DNA of 5,733 nucleotides from Armatimonadota bacterium (GTDB lineage Bacteria > Armatimonadota > Hebobacteria > CAIYQO01): the NCBI GenBank assembly GCA_022708765.1, contig JAKIYB010000131.1, positions 1 through 5,733 of the forward strand, written 5' to 3'. Each line of letters starts with the position of its first letter. Within the stretch, counting starts at the first letter, position 1. Of this stretch, positions 1-5,733 are shown one piece after another. The notes under the pieces are model-generated. The model saw only the letters and a program-made list of their open reading frames with translations, did not search any database and had not been told where the DNA came from. A program made the translations under genes and the position numbers.

Positions 1-2076
1 GCCGAAGTGGCTATGCATGAATTTCGCGTGATCACCCCCGCCGACCACGCGGAAGATATCGAGGACGTAGCCTGCCGTCTCATCAATATCCACCAGCGCG
101 ACGGTGCGCTCGTAGCGGTGCATTTCCACGCCTTCGATCATCTCCGGGCAGGCGGCGCGGACGACCTGAAAGCCGTCTTCCCGCTGCCAGAGCGTGCAGG
201 TGCCGTGCGCCGGAGGTTTGGGATAACGCACGCGCTGCACGCCGTCCACCACCACGGTGTTGTGCGCGGCAGCCATCGGGTACCAACCGGCGATGCGCGA
301 GTCATGGTCGAACTGCAGCGGCGGATAGCCGAAGTCGGGCATCAGATCCAGCCCATGCGCATACAGCCCCAGGTTCATGCCGTCGGTGTGGCCATGCCAC
401 ATGCCGCCGGAATCGTAGTGCAGCCAGGCGGCGCGGGCATGCTCGCCTTCCCCGGCGCGCAGGATGGCCAGCGCCCACTCCTCCTTATTCACGCTACCAG
501 GGCGAATCACCAGCCCCTCGCGTTCGACGATCTCCAGCAGCTCCGCGCGAATGGCTGCCGGGTTCTCGGCGGTGAGATCGTAGGGCAAGCCGTCCACCGA
601 GCCCTTCGCGCCGCGCACCGCCAACTGCGCGTAGACCGGGTCGCCGGTGACGCGCGCCATGCGCCAGAGGAAGGTGAAGAGGGACGCGGTGAGGCCCAGC
701 GGGCCGACGATGTAGTTGCGCAACGGCGTGGGATGCAGGTCAATGAATCCCTGATCGGTGAAGAAGTTGATGCCCGTCTCGTTCAGCCGCAGTGCGAAGC
801 CGCTGGCGTCGCCGACCTGCGGGTAGTAGGCGTCCAGGCAGCGCGCGTCGGCGAAGAAGCGGAAGGTTTCGCGCAGGCGGGGAAAACGCTCCAGCGCGCC
901 GGGCAGGTAGTCGGGGTCGAGGCGGTCCACCTCGGCCAGCATATCCCCGACGGTGGCGGTGGTGAAGGCGCTGTAGTCGGTCAGCCCTTTCTCGCCGGTG
1001 GTGCCGTTGACGGCGGTGGCATTGACGAGCATCCAGTCGCAGAGCGCGCGCAGCTTCTCGCGATTGGCCGGCCACTCCAGCACGGCGAGAATGACGTAGA
1101 CGGTGAAGTCGGTCTGCGGATAGTTGCACTGGATCTTCGGCCGATTGAGGAAGGCGTGGTGGAGGATGCGCTCCTCGATGTTACGCTGGACATCGGCGAA
1201 GGTTTCTTTGGGATTCTCCAGTTGATACTGGCGCGCTTTGTCGCGCAGGAACGCGACCAGCGCCGCGTCCTCGCGGATGGCGTCGAAGATCACGTCGTAG
1301 GCCATCACCATCGCGCGCGTTTCGCCGCAGGCGTCGTGCCAGATGGAGACGTAGCCCGTGGTATTCGCCGGGGTGTCGTGACACATCGCCTGGGTGCCGA
1401 AGTCGAATTCCGGGTAGAGGTCGGCCACGCGGTCGAGGATAATGGCGGCTTTGCGCGCGTAGACCGGATCGCCGGTGACGGCGTAGGCGGCCGCCAGCGT
1501 GTGGATGCCGCCCACCACCAGCCGCTTCCACTGGCCGTAGATGAGATAGGCGCCGTTGAACCACCAGGTGTGGCCGTCCTGCTGATAGCCGTTGCCGTCA
1601 TCCACGCCAAAGGCATGCAGCGGATCGGTGGGGTCGGGGTGCTCGGTGTTGTAGAGCAGCGCGCGGTCGGCCAACGCCGGGTCGAAGACGCCGTGGCTAT
1701 CCAACCCGGAGCGGTAAAAAGCTTCGAAATCGTTCTTCGGGAAGAGCTCGCCGCAGTGCGGGCACCGCGTCTTCCACGGGTGGGCCAGCGCGTCCATCAA
1801 CCAGGTATACATCGGCACGTCGGTATTGCACGCCGGGCAGTAACCAGTGGACCATACCATCCACGAGCGCAGCAGCGCCGGCCCGAACATCAGCCCCCAC
1901 AGCGCATCGTCGTCCATCGCGCGGAAAGGCGCCGCCGCCGCGATCAGTTTCTCGCGCAGCGCCGTGCCTGCCGCCGCCGCGCGGGCGCGCGCCAGCACGG
2001 CTGGCGGGTAAAAAGCGCTGGCGCGTTTCAGGCCTTCAGCCGGTGTCAAGTCTACGTCAAAGGTACGGGTTGTCAT
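1..2076 (-). CDS. Heparinase II/III-family protein (polysaccharide lyase-like), C-terminus cut off by the window edge
   Basis: The reading frame is open for 692 codons from ATG at 2076 to the left edge, without a stop. The start is supported by AGGTGA six bases upstream. Residues about 1-540 look like the helical toroid domain of the family (for example GAYLIYGQWK at 176-185 and AYAVTGDPVYARKA at 197-210). A beta-sandwich follows with HGHTD at 561-565, DFGYP at 581-585, AHNTVVVDG at 604-612 and VLDIFRVVGGGDH at 671-683. In Pedobacter heparinase II an HxH motif supplies a catalytic and a zinc-binding histidine; H561/H563, D581 and H605 are my proposed counterparts. C80-x2-C83 and C105-x2-C108 form a probable zinc-ribbon-like knuckle. 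No signal peptide is visible, so a cytoplasmic location is likely, perhaps on imported uronate-containing oligosaccharides. The family is recognised with good confidence; the substrate is unknown. The remaining beta-sandwich lies outside the window. Confidence 0.88.
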   Translation of the reverse strand, partial: MTTRTFDVDLTPAEGLKRASAFYPPAVLARARAAAAGTALREKLIAAAAPFRAMDDDALWGLMFGPALLRSWMVWSTGYCPACNTDVPMYTWLMDALAHPWKTRCPHCGELFPKNDFEAFYRSGLDSHGVFDPALADRALLYNTEHPDPTDPLHAFGVDDGNGYQQDGHTWWFNGAYLIYGQWKRLVVGGIHTLAAAYAVTGDPVYARKAAIILDRVADLYPEFDFGTQAMCHDTPANTTGYVSIWHDACGETRAMVMAYDVIFDAIREDAALVAFLRDKARQYQLENPKETFADVQRNIEERILHHAFLNRPKIQCNYPQTDFTVYVILAVLEWPANREKLRALCDWMLVNATAVNGTTGEKGLTDYSAFTTATVGDMLAEVDRLDPDYLPGALERFPRLRETFRFFADARCLDAYYPQVGDASGFALRLNETGINFFTDQGFIDLHPTPLRNYIVGPLGLTASLFTFLWRMARVTGDPVYAQLAVRGAKGSVDGLPYDLTAENPAAIRAELLEIVEREGLVIRPGSVNKEEWALAILRAGEGEHARAAWLHYDSGGMWHGHTDGMNLGLYAHGLDLMPDFGYPPLQFDHDSRIAGWYPMAAAHNTVVVDGVQRVRYPKPPAHGTCTLWQREDGFQVVRAACPEMIEGVEMHRYERTVALVDIDETAGYVLDIFRVVGGGDHAKFMHSHFG
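1753..1839 (-). other. Paired CxxC motifs (zinc-knuckle-like) in the lyase N-terminal region
   Basis: Codons 80-108 of the lyase carry CPAC and, 21 residues later, CPHCGELFPKNDF. The spacing fits a four-cysteine zinc site. Comparable CPHCG stretches occur, to my recollection, in uncharacterised heparinase-like proteins of environmental bacteria but not in the classical secreted heparinases. The role is inferred to be structural, and no metal binding is shown here. Reduced cysteines would be consistent with the lack of a signal peptide. Confidence 0.6.
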
Positions 2077-2082
2077 TGTTGG

Positions 2083-2088
2083 TCACCT
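2083..2088 (-). promoter_or_regulatory. Shine-Dalgarno site of the lyase gene
   Basis: AGGTGA read on the minus strand lies six bases before the ATG at 2076 and decides that start. It sits only three bases outside the palindromic element at 2092-2178. The element therefore leaves the ribosome site intact but occupies almost all of the space where a lyase promoter would be expected. Confidence 0.75.
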
Positions 2089-2091
2089 GTT

Positions 2092-2178
2092 AAAAATGGG
2101 GACAGCAACGAATTTCCTCATCATGCGTAATCTGGCAACGAGTAGACTGAAAGGAAATTCGTTGCTGTCCCCATTTTT
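2092..2178. repeat. 87-bp perfect palindromic element (REPIN/MITE-like), two 27-base arms around a 33-base loop
   Basis: Bases 2092-2118 and 2152-2178 are exact reverse complements. Each arm contains GGGGACAGCAACGAATTTCC or its complement, and the outer ends are AAAAAT and ATTTTT. The loop is 2119-2151. The element is about 43% G+C by my count, well below the flanking genes. GGGGACAG-type palindromes scattered between genes are, as I recall, typical of REP-like repeats mobilised by IS200-related Y1 (RAYT) transposases, so a non-autonomous mobile palindrome is the favoured reading. No transposase gene and no clear target-site duplication are visible. In RNA of either strand it would form a long hairpin ending in a U run, so it could also act as a bidirectional terminator or an mRNA-stabilising structure. 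The palindrome is certain; the mobile-element assignment is inference. Confidence 0.8.
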
Positions 2179-2182
2179 CGTA

Positions 2183-2956
2183 TTATCCGCCCAGCAGCTC
2201 GCGGGTTTTGGCGGCGATGTCCGGGTTGGCCATGAGAGCCTCGCCGACGAGAATGGCGTCCACGCCAGCCTCTTCCAGGCGCTGGACCTGGGCGTGGGTG
2301 CTGATGCCGCTTTCGCTGACGACGATGCGGTCGTCGGGGATATTTGGCAGCAGGCGCAGGGTAGTCTCCACGTCCACGACGAAGGTGCGCAGGTCGCGGT
2401 TGTTGATGCCGATGACCGGCGCGCCGCTCTCCAGCGCGATATCCAGTTCGGCGGCGTCATGCACCTCTACCAGCGTATCCAACCCGCAGGCGGCGGCCAG
2501 GGCGAGGAAGTCACGCAATTCGGCAGGCTGCAGCGCGGCGACGATGAGCAGCACGGCGTCCGCGCGACCCACCGCCTCGACAATCTGCGCCGGGTGGATG
2601 ATGAAATCCTTGCGCAGCAGCGGCAACCCCACCGCCCCGCGCACCTCGTCGAGGTAGGCGAGTTTCCCCTGGAAATACGGCTCGTCGGTGAGCACGGAAA
2701 TAGCCGACGCCCCGGCGGATTCATACGCCCGCGCGATCTCCGCCGGGTGGAAATCCGCGCGGATGACGCCTTTGGACGGCGAGGCCTTCTTCACCTCGGC
2801 GATGAGCGAAATGCCGGGACGCGCCAGCGCGCGCGCGAAGCCCCGCGCCTCCGGAATAAACGCCGGCGGCTCGCAGGGCAAATTGCCCCGCGCCGCCAGC
2901 CCCGCCGCCGTATCGGCGAGAATGCGATCGAGATAAGTGCCGGTCTGTCGTGCCAT
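2183..2956 (-). CDS. trpC: Indole-3-glycerol-phosphate synthase (TrpC)
   Basis: A complete gene of 257 codons plus TAA, normal for a monofunctional TrpC. The enzyme closes the ring of 1-(2-carboxyphenylamino)-1-deoxyribulose 5-phosphate, with loss of CO2 and water, to give indole-3-glycerol phosphate in cytoplasmic tryptophan synthesis. The (beta/alpha)8-barrel signatures are in order: AEVKKASPSKG at 53-63 (E54, K56), LLRKDF at 113-118 (K116), LVEVHD at 162-167 (E164), GINNRDL at 183-189 (N185), VSESGI at 213-218 (E215, S216) and LVGEALM at 236-242. These match the catalytic and phosphate-binding residues known from Sulfolobus TrpC, so it should be active. ATG at 2956 fits the family length but has no Shine-Dalgarno. 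An in-frame ATG at 2977, seven codons longer, has AGGA 11 bases upstream and may be the true start. No other trp gene is in the window, and the lyase gene follows 106 bp downstream. Confidence 0.96.
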   Translation of the reverse strand: MARQTGTYLDRILADTAAGLAARGNLPCEPPAFIPEARGFARALARPGISLIAEVKKASPSKGVIRADFHPAEIARAYESAGASAISVLTDEPYFQGKLAYLDEVRGAVGLPLLRKDFIIHPAQIVEAVGRADAVLLIVAALQPAELRDFLALAAACGLDTLVEVHDAAELDIALESGAPVIGINNRDLRTFVVDVETTLRLLPNIPDDRIVVSESGISTHAQVQRLEEAGVDAILVGEALMANPDIAAKTRELLGG

Positions 2957-3076
2957 GGGAAGGTTGGTTCGTCGCATGATAGGGCAATTCCTGTCGGACT
3001 CTACCTGTAAACAGCAGGAATCCCTCACCTTCCACCGAACCAATCCTATGGATACTCGTGGAACACGGAGGTGACC
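2957..3076. promoter_or_regulatory. Divergent intergenic region between trpC and the HEAT-repeat gene
   Basis: These 120 bases must carry the promoters of both divergent genes unless trpC starts further in. I see no convincing -35/-10 pair in either direction. On the plus strand GATACT at 3051-3056 is a weak -10 candidate; on the minus strand TATCAT (2976-2981) and TTTACA (3008-3013) are too far apart for a standard promoter. Inverted repeats are present: TTGGTTCG at 2964-2971 with CGAACCAA at 3036-3043, and ATTCCTG at 2987-2993 with CAGGAAT at 3015-3021. They are possible operator or leader structures. No leader peptide rich in tryptophan codons is apparent. Confidence 0.5.
3067..3074 (+). 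promoter_or_regulatory. Shine-Dalgarno site of the HEAT-repeat gene
   Basis: GGAGGTGA lies just before the ATG at 3077, with five bases between GGAGG and the start codon. It is a near-perfect anti-16S match and fixes the start of the long plus-strand gene. The encoded N-terminus then reads as a signal peptide, which supports the same start. Confidence 0.85.
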
Positions 3077-3133
3077 ATGCCCGTTCGCGTTCTCGCACTG
3101 CTGCTCGTGGCGCTGTGCCTGCCCCTGTGCGCG
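3077..3133 (+). other. Signal peptide of the HEAT-repeat protein
   Basis: The first 19 residues have a short basic start (MPVR), a leucine-rich core and LCA before Q20, consistent with signal peptidase I cleavage. C18 follows LPL, which is a poor lipobox, so a lipoprotein anchor is possible but less likely. The protein is therefore predicted to be periplasmic or secreted. Confidence 0.7.
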
Positions 3134-5733
3134 CAGACGACGGCGCAATTGCTGCGGCAGCTCAACGACCCTGATCCGACGGTGCAGGTGGCGGCGGTGC
3201 AGGCGCTGGGGCAACAGCGCGGGCGGGAGGCGGTGGAGCCGCTGATCGCCCTCTGCCGGACGGGCAGTCCCACGCTCCGCGGGCAGGTCGCCGCCGCGCT
3301 GGGGCGCATCGGGGACAAGCGAGCGACGCCGGCGCTTTCGCGGTTGCTGCGCGACCCCTTCATCCTGGTGCGCATGGCGGCCGTGGCGGCGCTGGGCGAG
3401 TTGCGCGATCCGGAAGCCGTTCCCGCGCTTCTCGACGCGTTGCGCAATGCCGATTCGGGCATCCACGTGGACGCCATCGCCATCCTCGGCAAGCTGGGTG
3501 ACGCCCGCGCCACCCCCGAACTGCTGAAGCTGCTCGACGCCCCCGACCCGGCGGTGCGGGATGCCGCGTTTGCCGCGTTGAGCGCCACCCGCGACCCCCG
3601 CGCCGCCGAGGCTTTCCTGCCCGGCCTCAAACGGGTAGAGCCGGAAATCCGGCTGGCTTCCGCGCGGGCGCTCATCCCCCTGCGGTATCCCCCCGCGCGC
3701 GAGCCGCTGCTGGCTGCGCTGCGGGATTATTCGACACCGGTGCGCGTCGCCGCCGCGGATGCGCTGAGCACGTATCGCGACCCGCGCAACGCCGACGCGC
3801 TACTGGAGGCGATGGCGGACGACGAAGACGCCGTGCGCGCCGCCTGCCTGAAGGCGCTGTTGCCCCTGTGCGACCCGCGCGTCCTTGAACCATGCCTGAA
3901 AATTCTGGACGACGCGCCCTACAACGACGACACGGCGCTGACCCTGGCCGCCGTTGACGCCGCAAGCCGCCTACGTGATGCCCGTGCGGTGCCGCTGCTG
4001 CTGCCGCTGTTGACAGATCGCCACTACCACGAACACGACGATGGTACTGGCTATACCGTCCAGGAGCATGCGTATGCCGCGCTGCGCCGCATTGGCACGC
4101 CGGCGCTCATCGCGCTGCTGGCGGAGAGCGCCGGTGACGTCGAACGCAAACGCCGCCAGCAGGCCATCCTGGCCCTGGGCCGCTGGCAGAGCCCGCGCGC
4201 GACGGCGCACCTGCTGGCGATGCTAAGCGATTCTGACTCATCAGTACAGCAAGCCGTCATCGAGGCGCTGACCATCGAGCACAGCGGACAGACGTTCTAC
4301 ATCCTGTGGAACCACGTCATGCCGCCGCGCGAGCGCATCGCCTTTGCCGCATCATGGCCCGCGCCGCGCGCCTGGTGCCGCGATCCGCGGTTAATCGAAC
4401 GGTTGGCCGCGGATGTGGAAACCGGCAACGCCGGGATGCTGCACCCCTTGAAACGCATGGGTACGCCGCGCGCGCTGGAGGCTGTGCTGAAGGAAGCAAA
4501 GCACCCACAACCCCATCGCCGCCGGCAAGCCGCCGCCTTTCTGCAATACTTCGATGATCCGCGCGCGGCGGACGCGTTGATCACGCTGCTGCTTTCCAAA
4601 GAATCCGGCCGCGATACCGCCTGGCAGGGATTGATGAGCATGCCCGCTTCCCTGCCGCAGGCGCGCCTGGTCGCCGCGTTGACGCACAAGGACGTCCAGG
4701 TGCGCAAGTGGGTCATCGCCATCCTGGGCACGCAGCGGGACGCCCGCGCGGTGCCGGCGCTGCTGAAAGTGGTCGGCGCCGACCCGGACCCGCAGGTGCG
4801 CGAATACTGCGCGCTGGCGCTGGGGATGATCGGCGACAACCGCGCCGTGCCGGCGCTCCTCAATCGCCTGAACGATCCGGTGGAATGGGCGCGCAGCGCC
4901 GCTGCCTGGGCGCTGGGGCAGATTGGCGATCCGCGCGCGATAGAACCGCTGAAGAAGAAAGCCACCGGCGCCGACGCGCGCTTCGCCGTGCGCATCGGCC
5001 GGTCACTGGCGCAGCTTGGCGACCCCCGAGGGGCGGAACTGCTGGCGGTGGCGCTGGACTACCCCGACGGCACGGTGCGCGTCATCGCCGCCGCCTCGCT
5101 GCATGACCTGCCCGACACCGTCGCGCTGCCGCTGCTGCTGGGCCTGCTGGAGAAACACGAGGCCGAACGCTACCAGGTGTTAGTGACGCTGCAGCGAATG
5201 CGGGATCCCGCCGTGGCGGAACTGCTAATGCCACTGCTGCGCCACCAGGATGACTCTATAGCCGTGAACGCCGCCTGGGCGCTGGCGCGTATGGGCGCGG
5301 ACGCGGCGCGCGAGCCGCTGGCCGCCTGCCTGGAAACCGCCGATGGCCTGCGGGTGGATGCCGTCGCCGGCGCTCTGGCCTGCCTGGGCGATGCCCGCGG
5401 CCTGCCGCGCGCGCTGGACATACTGGCCGACCCGGTCGCCGTTGACATACGCCTGGAACTGCTGCTGGCGCTGGGCGAGCGTCCGGGCGCTTTCCCGGAA
5501 GGCAGCGACGACCAAGCTTCGTTGCGCGAGGCGCTGGGGGCGCTGCTGACCGACACCGACCCGCTCATCGTCGGCCTGGCCGCCCGCGCGCTGCACCACG
5601 GCGGCGACCCGCGCGGCGCGAAGGCGCTGCTCGATCTCTTCGCCCGGGAGGACGACCCCGCGCTGCTGCGCTTTATCGTACCGTGGCTGGCGGAGACGCG
5701 CGATCCTCGCGCGGTGGCGCCGCTGCAGGCGCA
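3077..5733 (+). CDS. Large exported HEAT-repeat protein (PBS-lyase-type HEAT repeats), C-terminus cut off by the window edge
   Basis: The frame is open for 885 codons to the right edge with no stop. Residues 1-19 are a short signal peptide: one arginine, the hydrophobic core VLALLLVALCLPL, and probable cleavage after A19 before QTTAQ. From about residue 21 the protein is almost wholly helical HEAT repeats of the PBS-lyase type, in the pattern DPxVRxAAxxALGxxxDxRAVPxLLxxL. The turn aspartates or their equivalents recur about every 31 residues, for example 80, 111, 142, 173, 235 and 266, then 555, 587, 618 and 649. Residues about 400-455 break the pattern and split two arrays. A histidine/acid-rich loop lies at 314-322. 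No catalytic domain is seen. Such solenoids usually bind proteins, so a scaffold or adaptor role outside the cytoplasm is inferred. A phycobilin lyase function is unlikely, because that family name reflects only the repeat type. Antisense open frames here are composition shadows. Confidence 0.9.
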   Translation, partial: MPVRVLALLLVALCLPLCAQTTAQLLRQLNDPDPTVQVAAVQALGQQRGREAVEPLIALCRTGSPTLRGQVAAALGRIGDKRATPALSRLLRDPFILVRMAAVAALGELRDPEAVPALLDALRNADSGIHVDAIAILGKLGDARATPELLKLLDAPDPAVRDAAFAALSATRDPRAAEAFLPGLKRVEPEIRLASARALIPLRYPPAREPLLAALRDYSTPVRVAAADALSTYRDPRNADALLEAMADDEDAVRAACLKALLPLCDPRVLEPCLKILDDAPYNDDTALTLAAVDAASRLRDARAVPLLLPLLTDRHYHEHDDGTGYTVQEHAYAALRRIGTPALIALLAESAGDVERKRRQQAILALGRWQSPRATAHLLAMLSDSDSSVQQAVIEALTIEHSGQTFYILWNHVMPPRERIAFAASWPAPRAWCRDPRLIERLAADVETGNAGMLHPLKRMGTPRALEAVLKEAKHPQPHRRRQAAAFLQYFDDPRAADALITLLLSKESGRDTAWQGLMSMPASLPQARLVAALTHKDVQVRKWVIAILGTQRDARAVPALLKVVGADPDPQVREYCALALGMIGDNRAVPALLNRLNDPVEWARSAAAWALGQIGDPRAIEPLKKKATGADARFAVRIGRSLAQLGDPRGAELLAVALDYPDGTVRVIAAASLHDLPDTVALPLLLGLLEKHEAERYQVLVTLQRMRDPAVAELLMPLLRHQDDSIAVNAAWALARMGADAAREPLAACLETADGLRVDAVAGALACLGDARGLPRALDILADPVAVDIRLELLLALGERPGAFPEGSDDQASLREALGALLTDTDPLIVGLAARALHHGGDPRGAKALLDLFAREDDPALLRFIVPWLAETRDPRAVAPLQA

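Noticed and set aside
7..2130. A 707-codon open frame on the plus strand, opposite the lyase gene
   Set aside because: It is antisense to a well-recognised lyase frame with clear family motifs. Its composition (rich in R, G, A, V, H) is what high-GC codon bias produces on the opposite strand, and it shows no recognisable domain.
2092..2178. The palindrome as a CRISPR repeat pair
   Set aside because: There are only two arms, in inverted rather than direct orientation, with one spacer and no further units.
2096..3010. Open frame of 304 codons on the plus strand across the palindrome and trpC
   Set aside because: It lies antisense to trpC, whose catalytic motifs are intact. It starts inside the palindrome and has no domain signal.
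2994..3060. A trp attenuator leader upstream of trpC
   Set aside because: No short leader peptide with clustered TGG codons is present, and no terminator/antiterminator pair is evident; only small hairpins can be drawn.
2183..3466. Extended 427-codon form of TrpC with about 170 extra N-terminal residues
   Set aside because: The extension runs antisense through the start of the HEAT-repeat gene, is low-complexity in R/Q/H, and lies upstream of any plausible TrpC start. The frame is merely open.
3046..5599. Several minus-strand open frames (for example 3046-3675, 4297-4995 and 5170-5568)
   Set aside because: They are serine/alanine/arginine-rich shadows of the repetitive GC-rich HEAT gene, and their apparent repeats mirror the sense-strand repeat periodicity.
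3077..5733. The roughly 93-bp periodicity as a DNA tandem repeat
   Set aside because: The period is explained by 31-residue HEAT units. Nucleotide identity between units is only partial and follows codon conservation, so it is protein structure rather than a satellite or array.

Overview
This window comes from a high-GC bacterium and holds three protein genes: two on the minus strand and one starting divergently on the plus strand. The combination of a large cytoplasmic-looking heparinase II/III-family protein, a stand-alone trpC and a very long exported HEAT-repeat protein resembles gene content I associate with Armatimonadota, Planctomycetota/Hydrogenedentota-type or Chloroflexota-type genomes. 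I cannot fix the phylum from sequence alone. Start sites have good Shine-Dalgarno motifs (AGGTGA, GGAGGTGA), as in an ordinary bacterial translation system.

Layout. Positions 1-2076 (minus) hold the first 692 codons of a heparinase II/III-like polysaccharide lyase that runs off the left edge. Positions 2077-2182 are a 106-bp gap almost filled by an 87-bp AT-richer element made of two perfectly complementary 27-base arms around a 33-base loop, which looks like a REPIN/MITE-type palindrome. Positions 2183-2956 (minus) hold a complete trpC, encoding indole-3-glycerol-phosphate synthase. Positions 2957-3076 are a divergent promoter region. Positions 3077-5733 (plus) hold the first 885 codons of an exported HEAT-repeat protein that runs off the right edge. 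No RNA gene, CRISPR array or transposase gene was seen.

How the parts relate. trpC and the lyase gene lie head to tail and could be co-transcribed, but the palindrome between them would form a very strong hairpin in the message and may terminate or process it. TrpC acts in tryptophan synthesis, the lyase probably in uronic-acid polysaccharide breakdown, and the HEAT protein probably as a binding scaffold outside the cytoplasm. Nothing in the sequence ties them into one pathway. The item most worth a second look is the palindromic element. The rest reads as ordinary chromosomal genes, and I do not see convincing evidence of a new multi-gene system.
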